Positions 25,027 through 35,214 of a stretch of DNA of 64,000 nucleotides are shown piece by piece (position 1 is the stretch's first letter; each line of letters begins with the position of its first letter). The stretch is from NCBI GenBank assembly GCA_026129135.1, contig JAHCIQ010000008.1, positions 62,001 to 126,000 on the forward strand, read 5' to 3'. The stretch is from Cyanobacteria bacterium TGS_CYA1 (GTDB taxonomy: Bacteria > Cyanobacteriota > Vampirovibrionia > Obscuribacterales > Obscuribacteraceae). Under the pieces are notes generated by a model. It was not told the DNA's origin. It saw nothing but the letters and a program-made list of their open reading frames with translations, and did no database searches. The position numbers were made by a program, and so were the translations under genes.

Positions 25027-26562
25027 TTGCAAAAAAACGACGATTTGATTCTGGTCATTGGAGCTACAGGTTATGTCGGCTCCCGATTAGTGCAGGTCTT
25101 GCTCGACGAAGGATTCAAAGTCAAAGCCGCGTCGCGTTCGATGGAGAAGCTCAAATCGAGAATATGGAGCAATCACCCGAATGTCCGTCTCACCCAGCTC
25201 GATTTGCTCGACTTCGAATCTGCCTGCAAAGCCGTAGAAGGTGTGCAGAGAGTTTTCTATCTTTTACATTCAATGAATCCAAAGCACAAAGATTTCGAAG
25301 AAGCAGACAGACGCGCCGCTCAAATCATGGTCGAAACCGGAGCTAGATGCGGGATAAAACAATTGATTTATCTTGGCGGGCTTGGTGAGAGCGAAGATAA
25401 TCTGTCCAAACATTTGCGCTCCAGAGCCGAGGTTGCTTCTATTTTGCAAAAGGCACCATTTGCAGTGACCGTTTTGCGTGCTGCAATGATTATTGGCTCG
25501 GGCAGTGCGTCTTTTGAAATCATGCGTTATCTGGTCGAGCGCCTGCCAGTGATGATTACTCCCAAATGGGTCAGTACACCGTCTCAACCAATAGCTATTC
25601 GCAATGTTTTAAACTATCTGGTCGGTGCTTTAGGCAAAGAAGAAATGTATAACCAGACCTTCGACATAGGTGGTCCGGATATTCTTTCATACAGACAATT
25701 GATGCGAATATACGCTTTAGAAGCCGGAATTGCATTGCCTAAAATTATTCCTGTTCCTGTTTTTACCCCCAGACTCAGTTCGTACTGGATCAATTTTGTT
25801 ACACCGGTGCCTGCTTTCATCGCTCGTCCACTGGCAGAAGGACTGCGTAATGAAGCCGTTTGCAAAGAAGAGCGGATTACCAAAATAATTCCTCAGAAAT
25901 TACTCACCTGCCAGGAAGCAATAAAAATTGCCGTAGATAAAATTCAGCACCACCAGGTGGAGAGCCACTGGACAGATGCTGGGAAAATGCCACCATTTGA
26001 ATGGGTCAATTCATCTGATCCGAAATGGGCTGGTGGTACCGTTTATAACGATATTCGCCAAATCACCATCACTGGAAGTGCCGAGCAAGCGTGGTCGGCA
26101 GTAGTCAAAATAGGTGGCACCACAGGCTGGTATTATGCCAACTGGTTGTGGAAATTGCGCGGCTGGCTCGACTTTTTCTTTGGCGGTCCGGGATTGCGCA
26201 AAGGCAGACGACATCCAAATGAATTGCGTCATGGCGATGCCATTGATTTCTGGCGAGTTCGTGCACTAGAGCCGGGACGGCGTCTTTTGCTAATTGCCGA
26301 AATGAGATTGCCTGGACAGGCAGCACTCGAATTCAAAATAGTGCCGATTGATTCCAATACTACCAAAATAATTCAAATGGCACGTTTTCTTCCCACCGGA
26401 CTTGCAGGTCTTGCGTACTGGTACGCTGTAACTCCGCTGCACGAGCTAATTTTCAACGGTATGCTTTTAGGAGTGGTCAAAGCTGCAGGGTGCAAATTGA
26501 AAGAAGAAAAGAAACCCATGCGACTCGCCCTGAAGGATTTGAAAGCATTGAATTTATCATAA
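25027..26562 (+). CDS. SDR-family NAD(P)-binding protein with DUF2867 domain
   Basis: A 511-residue two-domain protein. The N-terminal half is an atypical/extended SDR (NmrA-like) with the nucleotide loop VIGATGYVGSRLVQVL (about residues 10-25) and the IYLGGLGE strand. The C-terminal DUF2867 domain (about residues 330-490) has SAEQAWSAVVKIGGTTGWYY, LRHGDAIDFWRV and PGQAALEFKI. This domain pair is common among putative membrane-lipid or quinone-related oxidoreductases, but the substrate is unknown. The start is TTG at 25027 after a GGCGGGGA site. Its stop overlaps that of uvrA by 6 bases (convergent). Confidence 0.88.
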   Translation: MQKNDDLILVIGATGYVGSRLVQVLLDEGFKVKAASRSMEKLKSRIWSNHPNVRLTQLDLLDFESACKAVEGVQRVFYLLHSMNPKHKDFEEADRRAAQIMVETGARCGIKQLIYLGGLGESEDNLSKHLRSRAEVASILQKAPFAVTVLRAAMIIGSGSASFEIMRYLVERLPVMITPKWVSTPSQPIAIRNVLNYLVGALGKEEMYNQTFDIGGPDILSYRQLMRIYALEAGIALPKIIPVPVFTPRLSSYWINFVTPVPAFIARPLAEGLRNEAVCKEERITKIIPQKLLTCQEAIKIAVDKIQHHQVESHWTDAGKMPPFEWVNSSDPKWAGGTVYNDIRQITITGSAEQAWSAVVKIGGTTGWYYANWLWKLRGWLDFFFGGPGLRKGRRHPNELRHGDAIDFWRVRALEPGRRLLLIAEMRLPGQAALEFKIVPIDSNTTKIIQMARFLPTGLAGLAYWYAVTPLHELIFNGMLLGVVKAAGCKLKEEKKPMRLALKDLKALNLS

Positions 26563-29106
26563 ACCCAGATGCTTTTTTAGATATGGAGCCGTTTTGCTTG
26601 TCTTGCACGAAGCAATTATCTCTGGTTGTCCGACTGCCACCACTTTGCCACCATCGCTTCCAGCCCCCGGACCTAATTCGATAACCCAGTCAGCTTGACT
26701 GATTACGTCCATGTCGTGTTCGACTACTATAACTGTATTTTTTCCATCTACAAGTGTTTGCAATTGTTTCATCAGACGTTCGATATCATAAGGATGAAGC
26801 CCGGTTGTAGGCTCGTCTAAAAGATAGATGACGTCGCCTTGTTGCTGTCTTTGCAATTCGGTGGCAAGCTTTATACGCTGTGCTTCCCCGCCAGACAACT
26901 CGGTTGCGGGCTGTCCTAATCGCAAATATCCAAGACCTACATCGAGCAAAGTCTTGAGCGCGCGCTCGACCATTTTGAGATCTTTGAAAAATTCATGAGC
27001 TTTGTCGACTGTCATTTCAAGCACTTCTGCAATATTTTTTTCTTGATATTTTATTTGTAGTGTATCTTCGTTGTATCTTTTGCCTTTGCATTCATTGCAT
27101 GGAGCAAATACGCTTGGAAGAAACAGCAGTTCAATCGAGATAAAACCTTCACCTTCGCAATGCTCACAGCGACCGCCTTTGACATTGAAAGAAAATCTTC
27201 CCACGTTGTATTTGCGCGCTTTTGATTCTTTGGTCTCGGCAAATTTTTTGCGAATGTGATCAAAAAGTCCTGTATATGTCGCCAGATTAGAGCGTGGAGT
27301 ACGACCGATTGGCTTTTGGTTGACCTGAACCAGACGTTTGATATTTTCAAGACCGCTTACAGAAAAATTCGCTGGATTTGAATTCTCTCGCTCTAGATTT
27401 TCGGGTTCTAGATCTTCATCATCTTCGTCTTTGACTTCTTCTCTTTCTTCAAATTGCTCCAAGCCAAACTTGCTTTTAATCGCATCTGAAAGCACCTGAC
27501 TCACAAGCGTCGACTTGCCCGACCCCGAGACACCCGTGACCACAGTCAAAACGCCTTTGGGAAACTCGACACTGAGATTTTCCAGATTATGCCTTGTGAC
27601 CTTATCGAGCTTTATCAGGTCTTTTGGATTAATGGGTCTTCTATTGGTTTTAGTTTTAGTTTCAGATTTGTTTTTTTTGTCGAACAAATAGTCGCTCGTG
27701 TGCGAATCAATTTTTAAAAGTCCTTCTATAGGGCCGCTGTAAAGTAGCTTTCCGCCTTTGTCCCCGGCTTCAGGTCCCATGTCTACAATCCAGTCTGCCT
27801 GGCGAACTATGTTCAATTCGTGTTCGACAACAAACAAACTGTTGCCCGAATTTTTGAGCATCATAAGCATATCTACAAGCGCTTCAGCGTCTGCAGGGTG
27901 TAGTCCAGCCGATGGTTCGTCCAGAACATAAACAACGCCAAAAAGTCCAGACTTGAGTTGAGAGGTCAAACGCAATCTTTGCAATTCGCCTGCTGACAGT
28001 GTTGGCGTTGATCTGTCCAATGCCAGATAGTCGAGTCCCAACTTTGATATGAGAGTGCAGCGTTCGATTAAGTCGTGCACAATCATTTTTGCCACTTCAG
28101 AGCGCTCTGATTGATTAGTCAACTCAGGTGCTTCGCGCAAAACCTGGATCAAATTTTTCAAGGGCATTTTGCCCATCTCAAAAATGTCACAGCCGGCAAA
28201 AGTAATTGCAAGCGACTCTTTGCGCAGGCGCTTACCCAGGCATTCTTCGCAGGTGCGTGCCACCATGAATTGCATCGCCTTCTTGCGCAAGGTCGAACTC
28301 TGGGTGGAAGCGAAAGTATGACGCACATAATGAGCAGCACTCATATAAGTGCCTTGATACGGTCGCTGAATGCGATGTGCTTCGCGAATAGCATGGACTG
28401 TGACGACTGGTTTTTCTTCTGTGAACAAAATCCACTCGCGGTCTTTTCTCGAGAGTTTTTTCCAGGGCTTATTTACGTCGTAGCCTAGCACGTCTAAAAT
28501 ATCGCGCAGATTTTTTCCTTGCCAGGCACCAGGCCATGCGGCTATCGCTCCCTCGCGAATTGAAAGTTCTTGGTTTGGAACAAGCGACTCTTCTGTGATG
28601 TCGTGCGTTTGCCCCAGCCCAAGACATTTTGGACACATTCCAATTTGAGTGTTGTAAGAAAAATAATCAGAATCTACGTGGTCCATTTCTTCGGGATATT
28701 TTCCTGCGCGCGAAAAAAGCATACGCAGTCCGTTTGAAATGGTGGTGATGGTACCTACTGAAGAGCGAGTATTTGGCTCGGCACGCCGTTGTTGCAATGC
28801 TACTGCTGGAGGCAAGCCTAGTATTTCGTCTACTTTTGGCGGAGGAAGCTGCGACAAAAGACGTCTTGCATATGGAGCTATCGATTCGAAATAACGACGC
28901 TGCGCCTCTGCATACAAAGTCCCAAATGCAAGCGACGATTTGCCCGAGCCGGATATCCCGGTGAAAACCACAAAAGAATCGCGTGGAATGCGAAGACTAA
29001 TATTGCGCAGATTATTTTGTTCTGCGCCTTTTATTTCGACGAATCCATCTTCTTTTCTGGATGTGCTGTTTGAGCTTGACATGTTTTTCGTATGATAAAG
29101 GGTCAT
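26557..29106 (-). CDS. Short UvrA-family ABC ATPase (UvrA2-like, no UvrB-binding domain)
   Basis: An 849-residue UvrA-type tandem ABC ATPase, about 90 residues shorter than UvrA1. Both Walker A loops (TGISGSGKSSLAF; TGVSGSGKSTLVS), both signature motifs (TLSAGELQRLRL; ELSGGEAQRIKL) and the zinc module CEHCEGEG-x-CNECKGKRYN are present. Between GTITTISNGLRMLFSRAGKY and MCPKCLGLG only about 20 residues remain, where UvrA1 holds the first zinc finger and the UvrB-binding domain. It is therefore of the UvrA2 type, linked in other bacteria to damage tolerance or drug resistance. A start at 29082 is also possible. Confidence 0.88.
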   Translation of the reverse strand: MTLYHTKNMSSSNSTSRKEDGFVEIKGAEQNNLRNISLRIPRDSFVVFTGISGSGKSSLAFGTLYAEAQRRYFESIAPYARRLLSQLPPPKVDEILGLPPAVALQQRRAEPNTRSSVGTITTISNGLRMLFSRAGKYPEEMDHVDSDYFSYNTQIGMCPKCLGLGQTHDITEESLVPNQELSIREGAIAAWPGAWQGKNLRDILDVLGYDVNKPWKKLSRKDREWILFTEEKPVVTVHAIREAHRIQRPYQGTYMSAAHYVRHTFASTQSSTLRKKAMQFMVARTCEECLGKRLRKESLAITFAGCDIFEMGKMPLKNLIQVLREAPELTNQSERSEVAKMIVHDLIERCTLISKLGLDYLALDRSTPTLSAGELQRLRLTSQLKSGLFGVVYVLDEPSAGLHPADAEALVDMLMMLKNSGNSLFVVEHELNIVRQADWIVDMGPEAGDKGGKLLYSGPIEGLLKIDSHTSDYLFDKKNKSETKTKTNRRPINPKDLIKLDKVTRHNLENLSVEFPKGVLTVVTGVSGSGKSTLVSQVLSDAIKSKFGLEQFEEREEVKDEDDEDLEPENLERENSNPANFSVSGLENIKRLVQVNQKPIGRTPRSNLATYTGLFDHIRKKFAETKESKARKYNVGRFSFNVKGGRCEHCEGEGFISIELLFLPSVFAPCNECKGKRYNEDTLQIKYQEKNIAEVLEMTVDKAHEFFKDLKMVERALKTLLDVGLGYLRLGQPATELSGGEAQRIKLATELQRQQQGDVIYLLDEPTTGLHPYDIERLMKQLQTLVDGKNTVIVVEHDMDVISQADWVIELGPGAGSDGGKVVAVGQPEIIASCKTSKTAPYLKKHLGL

Positions 29107-29120
29107 TATAATATGCAGTG

Positions 29121-29378
29121 ATGGACGCTTCTAAATTAATTGCTAATTTCAACAGAAACGCTAAACTAAACCAGGTAGGAAAAAGCGAGCTTTGCGGCTG
29201 TTATTACTGCCTGGATATTTTCTCTTTCTATCAGATAGTAGATTGGGCAGATAGAGAAAAAGATACAGCCATTTGTCCCGGTTGCGGTATAGATTCTGTA
29301 ATTGGCTCGGCATCTGGATATCCTATTACCAGAGAATTTTTAAACCGAATGAAAGTGATGTGGTTTTCAGACCACTAA
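29121..29378 (+). CDS. Small zinc-ribbon cytoplasmic protein
   Basis: An 85-residue protein with two cysteine pairs forming a likely zinc ribbon: LCGCYYCLDIFSFYQI (about residues 25-40) and ICPGCGIDSVIGSASGYPIT (about 51-70). This pattern is shared by small bacterial proteins of unknown function. It is divergent from the UvrA-like gene with only 14 bases between the start codons. A GTG just upstream (29118) is an alternative start. Confidence 0.78.
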   Translation: MDASKLIANFNRNAKLNQVGKSELCGCYYCLDIFSFYQIVDWADREKDTAICPGCGIDSVIGSASGYPITREFLNRMKVMWFSDH

Positions 29379-29482
29379 ATTCAGAATATGTCTGTCGTCT
29401 GGACTACAGACGAAAAAAGTTGGATTGCGTCGACATCGACCTGACTGCACTTGCTACTTTCGGCTTGTGGCTTGATGTCGGA

Positions 29483-30067
29483 CTAATTGATTTTTTTAGG
29501 TTTGCTTTCTGAAATTGATTGGGCTGCGGGGGCAAACCAGTAGCGGTAATTGACGAATCCTTGCTCGTCGCGACCGATGCGCTCTAAATATCCGCGCGGA
29601 CCAAGCGGGTCTTCGTTGTGAAACTTGAAATTGCCTTCAGGTCCATATGGCTCACATACAACCATGCAAGGAAGATTTGGGAATTTGCCTTTCCAGTTAT
29701 CCAGAACTGTTTTTTTGATTCTTATGGTGGCGCCTTTGTCTGGAATTTCGGCTTTGATTTTTTTGCTGCCGCCAGGTAATGCCATGCGTTTAAACACTTT
29801 CATGGTCATGGTTTCATTGGTGTAAACCGCGGCTCTGGCGTAGTTTGGTACCCAGTCGGGAATTTTTGGTTTGGGTGCGTTCGAGCTAGTGTCTACTTGT
29901 GGGTATTGATGAACGAGAGGAGTTATTTTTTTCAACGGTAACTCATCGGTATGTTCGATTGAGCCGTTTATGAGTTTGCTTGGTTGTTCTGCCATCGCAG
30001 GCAGTGCTGGCAGAAGGAGCGATGAGACCAAAATCAACAGATATTTTTGAGTTTGTTTATTTCTCAT
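29483..30067 (-). CDS. Exported protein of unknown function
   Basis: A 194-residue protein with a signal peptide (MRNKQTQKYLLILVSSLLLP, cleavage after AMA). The mature part is basic and has no recognised domain. Features include NYARAAVYTNETMTMKVFKR, a KIKAEIPDKGATIRIKK stretch and a C-terminal GYLERIGRDEQGFVNYRYWF. Its start lies one base past the stop of the TPR gene upstream, so it is the last gene of a mutS-TPR-exported protein transcript. Confidence 0.75.
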   Translation of the reverse strand: MRNKQTQKYLLILVSSLLLPALPAMAEQPSKLINGSIEHTDELPLKKITPLVHQYPQVDTSSNAPKPKIPDWVPNYARAAVYTNETMTMKVFKRMALPGGSKKIKAEIPDKGATIRIKKTVLDNWKGKFPNLPCMVVCEPYGPEGNFKFHNEDPLGPRGYLERIGRDEQGFVNYRYWFAPAAQSISESKPKKIN

Positions 30068-30068
30068 T

Positions 30069-32468
30069 TCAATCACCTTTTTGCATCGCTTGTATTTGTG
30101 TTTCTTCTTGTCGGGCATCATCTGTCAGTTGTTGAGCGTGGTATGAATTGAGCAAAGCTTTGTGAGCTTTGAGCAATCCTGGATAAAGCTCGGCTGCTTT
30201 TTTATAATTGTTGCTGGCTTCTTTGAAATTTTTCTGAAGCATATTGATATCGCCTGCGGTGAGATAGGCATCTGTGTAGTATGGATTTACTTCCAGTGCT
30301 TTTTGAATCCAGGTCGAGGCTTCTTTGTAATCTTTGCGACGAAGCGCGATTGTGGCGAGTATCGTGTAGCACTGTGGATGCTTGGTATAAATCGAGATTG
30401 CTTGTTGAATTGTGCCTTCTGCTTGAGCAGGTTGTTTTTGTGCCATTTGTACCATCGCTTTTTCGATCATACATTCGGCCAGAAGTGATGGTTGCGTGTC
30501 TTTAGTGGGTGAACAACACTCGATAGATTGGTCTATCAGTTTTGTCGCTTTATCGAGCGCACCTAATTGTCTGAAAGCCTGGGCTTTGAGCAGAAGCCAG
30601 CGTGCGTCATTTTTTACTACATGTTCGCTCACTGGAGCCATGAATTGAATGGCCATATCTGGTTTGTTCAAGCGCAGAAGAGTTTGAACCAGAGCCAGTC
30701 TGTAAAGGTCTTTGTTATTGGATATATTGTTGAAAGATTGAATGAATTCTTGCAAGCTCTTTTCTTTGAGCGTACTCATTGCTTTAGCTTGGGTGAGCAA
30801 AAACATGTCTTCGCGAGCTTTGGGAGTGTTTTGAGTAATGGCAAGCAGGGCTTCGAATTGACTGAGCGCATCGGCGTAGCGCCCTTCGATATAGAGAAGA
30901 GATGCCAGAGCACGAATGATGTCTTCGCGTTTGGTGTCTTGCGGTCCGCCGCGATCGCCTGAGACTTGTTTCAATGCAAGTGCGGTCACAAGCGCAGCTT
31001 CGGCTTGCAGATAATCGTCGTCTTGCGCGTAACAAAAGCCAAGCGACACAAGGTCTGTAACTGACATGGGGTCTATGTTCAAAGCACGTTTGTAGGCTTT
31101 TGCCGCTTCTGCATAGTCGAGATTATTCATGTACAGTGCTGCAATGTGACGATGCGGTTTTGGATCCTGACCGTTCAAGTTTGCAGCTTTCTTGTATTCT
31201 TCAAGAGCTTGTGAATTATTTCGAATCATATAAAGTGCGTCGCCAAGCAATAAATGCAATTCAGAATTGTCTGGTTTTTTCGCCAGCGCGCGCTCATACT
31301 CTTTAATTAGTTGTGGCCATTGTTTCTCGGCAATGAGCAATTTGACCAGAGTCTGATGGGTGTCTGTATTGTTTGGATCCAGTCCCAGAGCTTCGTAAAG
31401 TGTGTCGATTGCTGGCTGGACATTTCCAACTTCGTAATTGAGTGACGACAGCTCGATTAACTGAACTATTTTTTGGGCTGTATCGGTAGTCGAGTTAGTG
31501 GCAAGAAGCTGGTCTTCGATCGCGCCCTGAATATCGCCTTGATATTTTTTGATGTCTGAGCGCAAAGCATAATAAATTGCTGCTTTGTCATTAAGGGCGA
31601 TGGCGGTGGAGAGTTCTTTAGTTGCTTCGCGCAATCGCCATTGCTGAACATAAATTTGAGCCAGTCTGAAATAACCTTTGTCATTTATCGGCTCGATGCG
31701 AACCGCTTCATTAGCCAAATCGAGCGACTCGTCGAATTTATTCTGGACCAGTAAAATATCAATCAGCATGCTTCGCACTTCGTCCTGGCGAGGCTCGATT
31801 TGAAGCGCTTTGCGAAAAGCAGCTTCGGCTTCGTCTTTGTTATTGAGCCATTGTTTGTTCAAATAACCATAGGTGCGAAAACCCCAGCCAAACTGTGGAT
31901 CCAGGTCAATCGCTCGTTTGCAGAATTGTGCAGCAGCTGCTGCTTTGCCATTTTTACCCGCGATTGCTGCCAGAGCGAAATTAGAATAAGTATCGTTGGT
32001 CAAGCCTTCTGGTAATTTTGCGAGCATTTTTTCTGCTTCAGCTGGTTTGCCCTGACATACCAGGTTGTAGGCACGAGTGAAAATGTCATAGCTTATGTTC
32101 AGCTGTTCTTCGTTGAGATCTTCAGCACTTTGCTTTTTATCGCGAACCAGCATTGGTCGCATGGCATCGCCTAGTTCGGTAAGCTTGCTCAAGTCTTTAA
32201 GTTTGTCGCAATCGCCAAGAAAAAGATATGCAAAAACTAGCCAGGCTTTTTCGTGACTGGATAATTTGCTTGACTTTCCTTTGTTTTCGAGGCTCTTCAC
32301 AAGACCGCGCCAGTCGCCTTTATTCATCAGGGTCATGTCGTCTTTGTCGAGCGAAGCGGTGTAGTGCCTCGCTTCAGCAGAAGCTGGCAGACTTAAAATG
32401 GGATTTGCAAAAATGCTTGCACCCATGCTTAAACTCAAGGTCAGGGCTAGTGCTTTATTCAGCCTCAT
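30069..32468 (-). CDS. Large exported TPR protein
   Basis: A 799-residue protein with a signal peptide (RLNKALALTLSLSMGASIFA, cleavage near ASA) and at least twelve 34-residue TPR motifs (for example YAEAAKAYKRALNIDPMSVT, WPQLIKEYERALAKKPDNSE, YKEASTWIQKALEVNPYYTD). It would be a periplasmic or surface-facing scaffold. It overlaps the 3' end of mutS by 14 bases on the same strand, so it is likely cotranscribed with it although no functional link is apparent. Confidence 0.9.
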   Translation of the reverse strand: MRLNKALALTLSLSMGASIFANPILSLPASAEARHYTASLDKDDMTLMNKGDWRGLVKSLENKGKSSKLSSHEKAWLVFAYLFLGDCDKLKDLSKLTELGDAMRPMLVRDKKQSAEDLNEEQLNISYDIFTRAYNLVCQGKPAEAEKMLAKLPEGLTNDTYSNFALAAIAGKNGKAAAAAQFCKRAIDLDPQFGWGFRTYGYLNKQWLNNKDEAEAAFRKALQIEPRQDEVRSMLIDILLVQNKFDESLDLANEAVRIEPINDKGYFRLAQIYVQQWRLREATKELSTAIALNDKAAIYYALRSDIKKYQGDIQGAIEDQLLATNSTTDTAQKIVQLIELSSLNYEVGNVQPAIDTLYEALGLDPNNTDTHQTLVKLLIAEKQWPQLIKEYERALAKKPDNSELHLLLGDALYMIRNNSQALEEYKKAANLNGQDPKPHRHIAALYMNNLDYAEAAKAYKRALNIDPMSVTDLVSLGFCYAQDDDYLQAEAALVTALALKQVSGDRGGPQDTKREDIIRALASLLYIEGRYADALSQFEALLAITQNTPKAREDMFLLTQAKAMSTLKEKSLQEFIQSFNNISNNKDLYRLALVQTLLRLNKPDMAIQFMAPVSEHVVKNDARWLLLKAQAFRQLGALDKATKLIDQSIECCSPTKDTQPSLLAECMIEKAMVQMAQKQPAQAEGTIQQAISIYTKHPQCYTILATIALRRKDYKEASTWIQKALEVNPYYTDAYLTAGDINMLQKNFKEASNNYKKAAELYPGLLKAHKALLNSYHAQQLTDDARQEETQIQAMQKGD

Positions 32469-35097
32469 TTATTTTTTGCGTGCCTCCAGAGCTTGCAGTT
32501 ACGGCTAATAGATCATTTTTTTGAGATGCAGCTTCGAACAAAGACAATTGCATGGTATTGTCTGCGGTGCTGTCTTTCTCTTTGAATTTGGGAGCGTCGA
32601 GCAATTTGGAAACAATCGCTCTCTTTTCCAATTGATTAATAAGATATTGTGCGCGCTGAACTATTTGCAGCGGCAGTCCTGCCATTTTGGCTACCTGTAC
32701 ACCAAAGCTTCGACTGGCGCCGCCAGGCACTACTGCTCTGATGAATTCGACGTCTCCATCCTTTTCTTTGACCAGTACTTGATAATTTTCTATCTGAGGA
32801 AAAGTATTTGAAAGTCCGTTGAGCTCGTGATAATGAGTGGCGAAAATAGTTCGTGCTTTTACTTCTTGGGCAAGATATTCAGCCACCGACCAGGCAATGG
32901 CGACGCCGTCATAAGTGCTTGTGCCGCGCCCCACTTCATCGAGCAGAATTAGCGATCTGTCGCTTGCAAGACGACAGCACTGAGTGGTTTCGCTCATTTC
33001 TACAAGGAAAGTCGATTGACCCTGAGTGAGGTCGTCTACTGCACCGATTCTAGTGAAAATGCGATCGACTATGCCAAGACGTGCGCTTTGTGCCGGTACG
33101 AAAGAGCCTATTTGAGCCATGATGCAAATGAGTGCGACCTGACGCAGATAACTAGATTTACCAGACATATTGGGACCGGTCAAAACTATCAATTGATGAT
33201 CCTGACTTGAACCTTTGAGCAATACGTCGTTTGCCACGTATTTGCCCATGGGCAAAATGGACTCGAGAACCGGGTGTCGACCATTTTTTATATCGATTAT
33301 TTGCGATTCGTCTACTTCAGGGCAAACGAAATTGCGGTCTGTCGCAACCTGTGCCAGGGACAAAAATGCATCCAGACGCGCTACGCTCAAGGCGACTTGA
33401 TGCAGCAACTTGGCTTTGGGTGCCAGTTCGCGCTTGAGGTCGCAATACATTTTGTATTCGAGGTCATTTTGATTCTTTTCGGCATTTAGCACTTTCGATT
33501 CGTGCTCTTTCAATTCTGGCGTTATGAAACGCTCAGCATTAGCCAGTGTTTGTTTGCGAATATAGTTATCGGGAACGCTGTCTTTGTTTGCTGCGGTAAC
33601 TTCGATGTAATATCCAAAAGTGCGGTTGAAACTGATTTTGAGCTTCTTTATTCCAGTGCGCTCGATTTCCTTTTGCTGTAAATCTTCGATCCAGTCTTTG
33701 CCGCCACCAAGCAACTCACGCACTTCGTCCAGTTCTTTGCTTGCGCCACTTTTGAAAATATTGCCTTCAGTGATTTCTCGTGCTGGTTCGTCCTGGATCA
33801 AAGTTTCGATTTTTTGACGCAGTTCAAGCAATTGATCGGGCGAATCAAGCAAGTTTTGCAATGCTAAAGAATTCGACGAGTTGAGCAAATGAACGAGTTC
33901 TGGCAATTCACCTATCGAATCTTTAATTGCAACCAGATCCCTTGGATTGGCCGATTGAGACGATAATTTTACTGATAAACGCTCGAGGTCGCTCAGACGT
34001 CCAAGTCTTGTATAAAGTTCTTTGCGCAATTCGCCTTTATCGCAGAATGCGGCGACTACTGATTGTCTGCTTTTGATTTCGGGCACAGAGAATAATGGCT
34101 TCATTAGCCATTTTCTGAGCATACGTCCGCCCATGGCTGTGCGAGTCTGATCGAGTACCCAAAGCAAACTTCCTTCGAAGACTCTTGTTCTGTGGGTTTC
34201 GCAAAGTTCCAGATTGCGGCGAGTATTCTCGTCCATCACCATACAGCTTTCGGTACCATATGTGGTGATGCCCTCGAAGACCGGTCGGAGAGCACCCTGG
34301 GTGTGATCTAGATAGTGCAGAATGGCTCCAGCTGCGCTAACTGCCAGGGGTAGATTCTGACAGCCGAATCCTTCCAGGCTAGCCACGTTGAATGTTTCTT
34401 GAATGCGTTTGATTGCCCCATCGTGATTGAAACTCGATTTTGCACGATTGATGAAACGATATTTGTCTTTCAAGACTTCGGGCAAATCTGGAACTTCGCT
34501 TGTAATAAGGTTATTGGGACCCGATTTCACTACCTTGAAAGGAACGAGCACTTCTTGAGGATTGATGCGTCCAAGCTCGAGAAGTAAATGATCTAGGCTT
34601 GTCTGACAAACAAAAAATTCACCACACGAAGCGTCTACATAAGCCAATCCCCATTCGTTTGAGCTGGGATTGAGAGCGAATATAGAAGCTAGATAATTAT
34701 TTTCGCGAGCGTTCAAGAACTGCGATTCAAGCACGGTTCCGGGTGTGAAAACGCGAGTGACTTTGCGCTCGACTGGACCCTTCTCGGCGCCGACAATACC
34801 TACTTGTTCGCACAATGCGACAGAATATCCTTTTGCAAGCAATCGACCAAGATAAACTTCGTATGCCCTGTAAGGAACGCCAGCCATAGGCATTCTGCCG
34901 TTTGGCGAAAATGGCTCGGGTCTTCCGGTAAGTGTGATGTCAAGTTCTTGCGAGGCGATTCGTGCGTCCTCGTCGAAAGTTTCATAAAAGTCTCCCACTC
35001 TAAAAAATAGAAGGCAGTCTGGGTATTGTTTTTTGACGTCCCAGAACTGGCGCATCATGGGTGAAAGTTGCTTTTCTTGCTCGGGGGTAGACTCCAC
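32455..35097 (-). CDS. mutS: DNA mismatch repair protein MutS
   Basis: An 880-residue MutS. The mismatch-recognition F-x-E is in RVGDFYETF (about residue 37), the connector and lever domains follow, the Walker A loop is TGPNMSGKSSYLRQVALI (about 630), then STFLVEMSET, LLDEVGRGTSTYDG and the ATHYHEL motif. The C-terminus carries a helix-turn-helix for dimerisation. The start is GTG at 35097 with an AAAGGAG site. No mutL is in the window. A TPR gene overlaps its 3' end. Confidence 0.97.
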   Translation of the reverse strand: MESTPEQEKQLSPMMRQFWDVKKQYPDCLLFFRVGDFYETFDEDARIASQELDITLTGRPEPFSPNGRMPMAGVPYRAYEVYLGRLLAKGYSVALCEQVGIVGAEKGPVERKVTRVFTPGTVLESQFLNARENNYLASIFALNPSSNEWGLAYVDASCGEFFVCQTSLDHLLLELGRINPQEVLVPFKVVKSGPNNLITSEVPDLPEVLKDKYRFINRAKSSFNHDGAIKRIQETFNVASLEGFGCQNLPLAVSAAGAILHYLDHTQGALRPVFEGITTYGTESCMVMDENTRRNLELCETHRTRVFEGSLLWVLDQTRTAMGGRMLRKWLMKPLFSVPEIKSRQSVVAAFCDKGELRKELYTRLGRLSDLERLSVKLSSQSANPRDLVAIKDSIGELPELVHLLNSSNSLALQNLLDSPDQLLELRQKIETLIQDEPAREITEGNIFKSGASKELDEVRELLGGGKDWIEDLQQKEIERTGIKKLKISFNRTFGYYIEVTAANKDSVPDNYIRKQTLANAERFITPELKEHESKVLNAEKNQNDLEYKMYCDLKRELAPKAKLLHQVALSVARLDAFLSLAQVATDRNFVCPEVDESQIIDIKNGRHPVLESILPMGKYVANDVLLKGSSQDHQLIVLTGPNMSGKSSYLRQVALICIMAQIGSFVPAQSARLGIVDRIFTRIGAVDDLTQGQSTFLVEMSETTQCCRLASDRSLILLDEVGRGTSTYDGVAIAWSVAEYLAQEVKARTIFATHYHELNGLSNTFPQIENYQVLVKEKDGDVEFIRAVVPGGASRSFGVQVAKMAGLPLQIVQRAQYLINQLEKRAIVSKLLDAPKFKEKDSTADNTMQLSLFEAASQKNDLLAVTASSGGTQKINEAE

Positions 35098-35214
35098 TTT
35101 GACTCCTTTAGAATTAGAACTTAATTTACATGACTCATATTACAAAAGCTATTCGAGCAGTCCTAATAAGCTTCTGGTAATATGAGATTCGAAGCATATA
35201 CTGGAGAAAAATCT

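Noticed and set aside
29076..29112. TTGACA and TATAAT upstream of the small zinc-ribbon gene as a promoter
   Set aside because: Both hexamers are perfect, but the spacing is 25 bases, far from the 16-18 required, so they do not form one sigma-70 promoter.
29393..29415. Hairpin after the zinc-ribbon gene as a terminator
   Set aside because: The stem (GTCTGT/ACAGAC with a mismatch) is followed by A residues on the plus strand and the T-tract on the minus strand precedes it, so neither direction fits.
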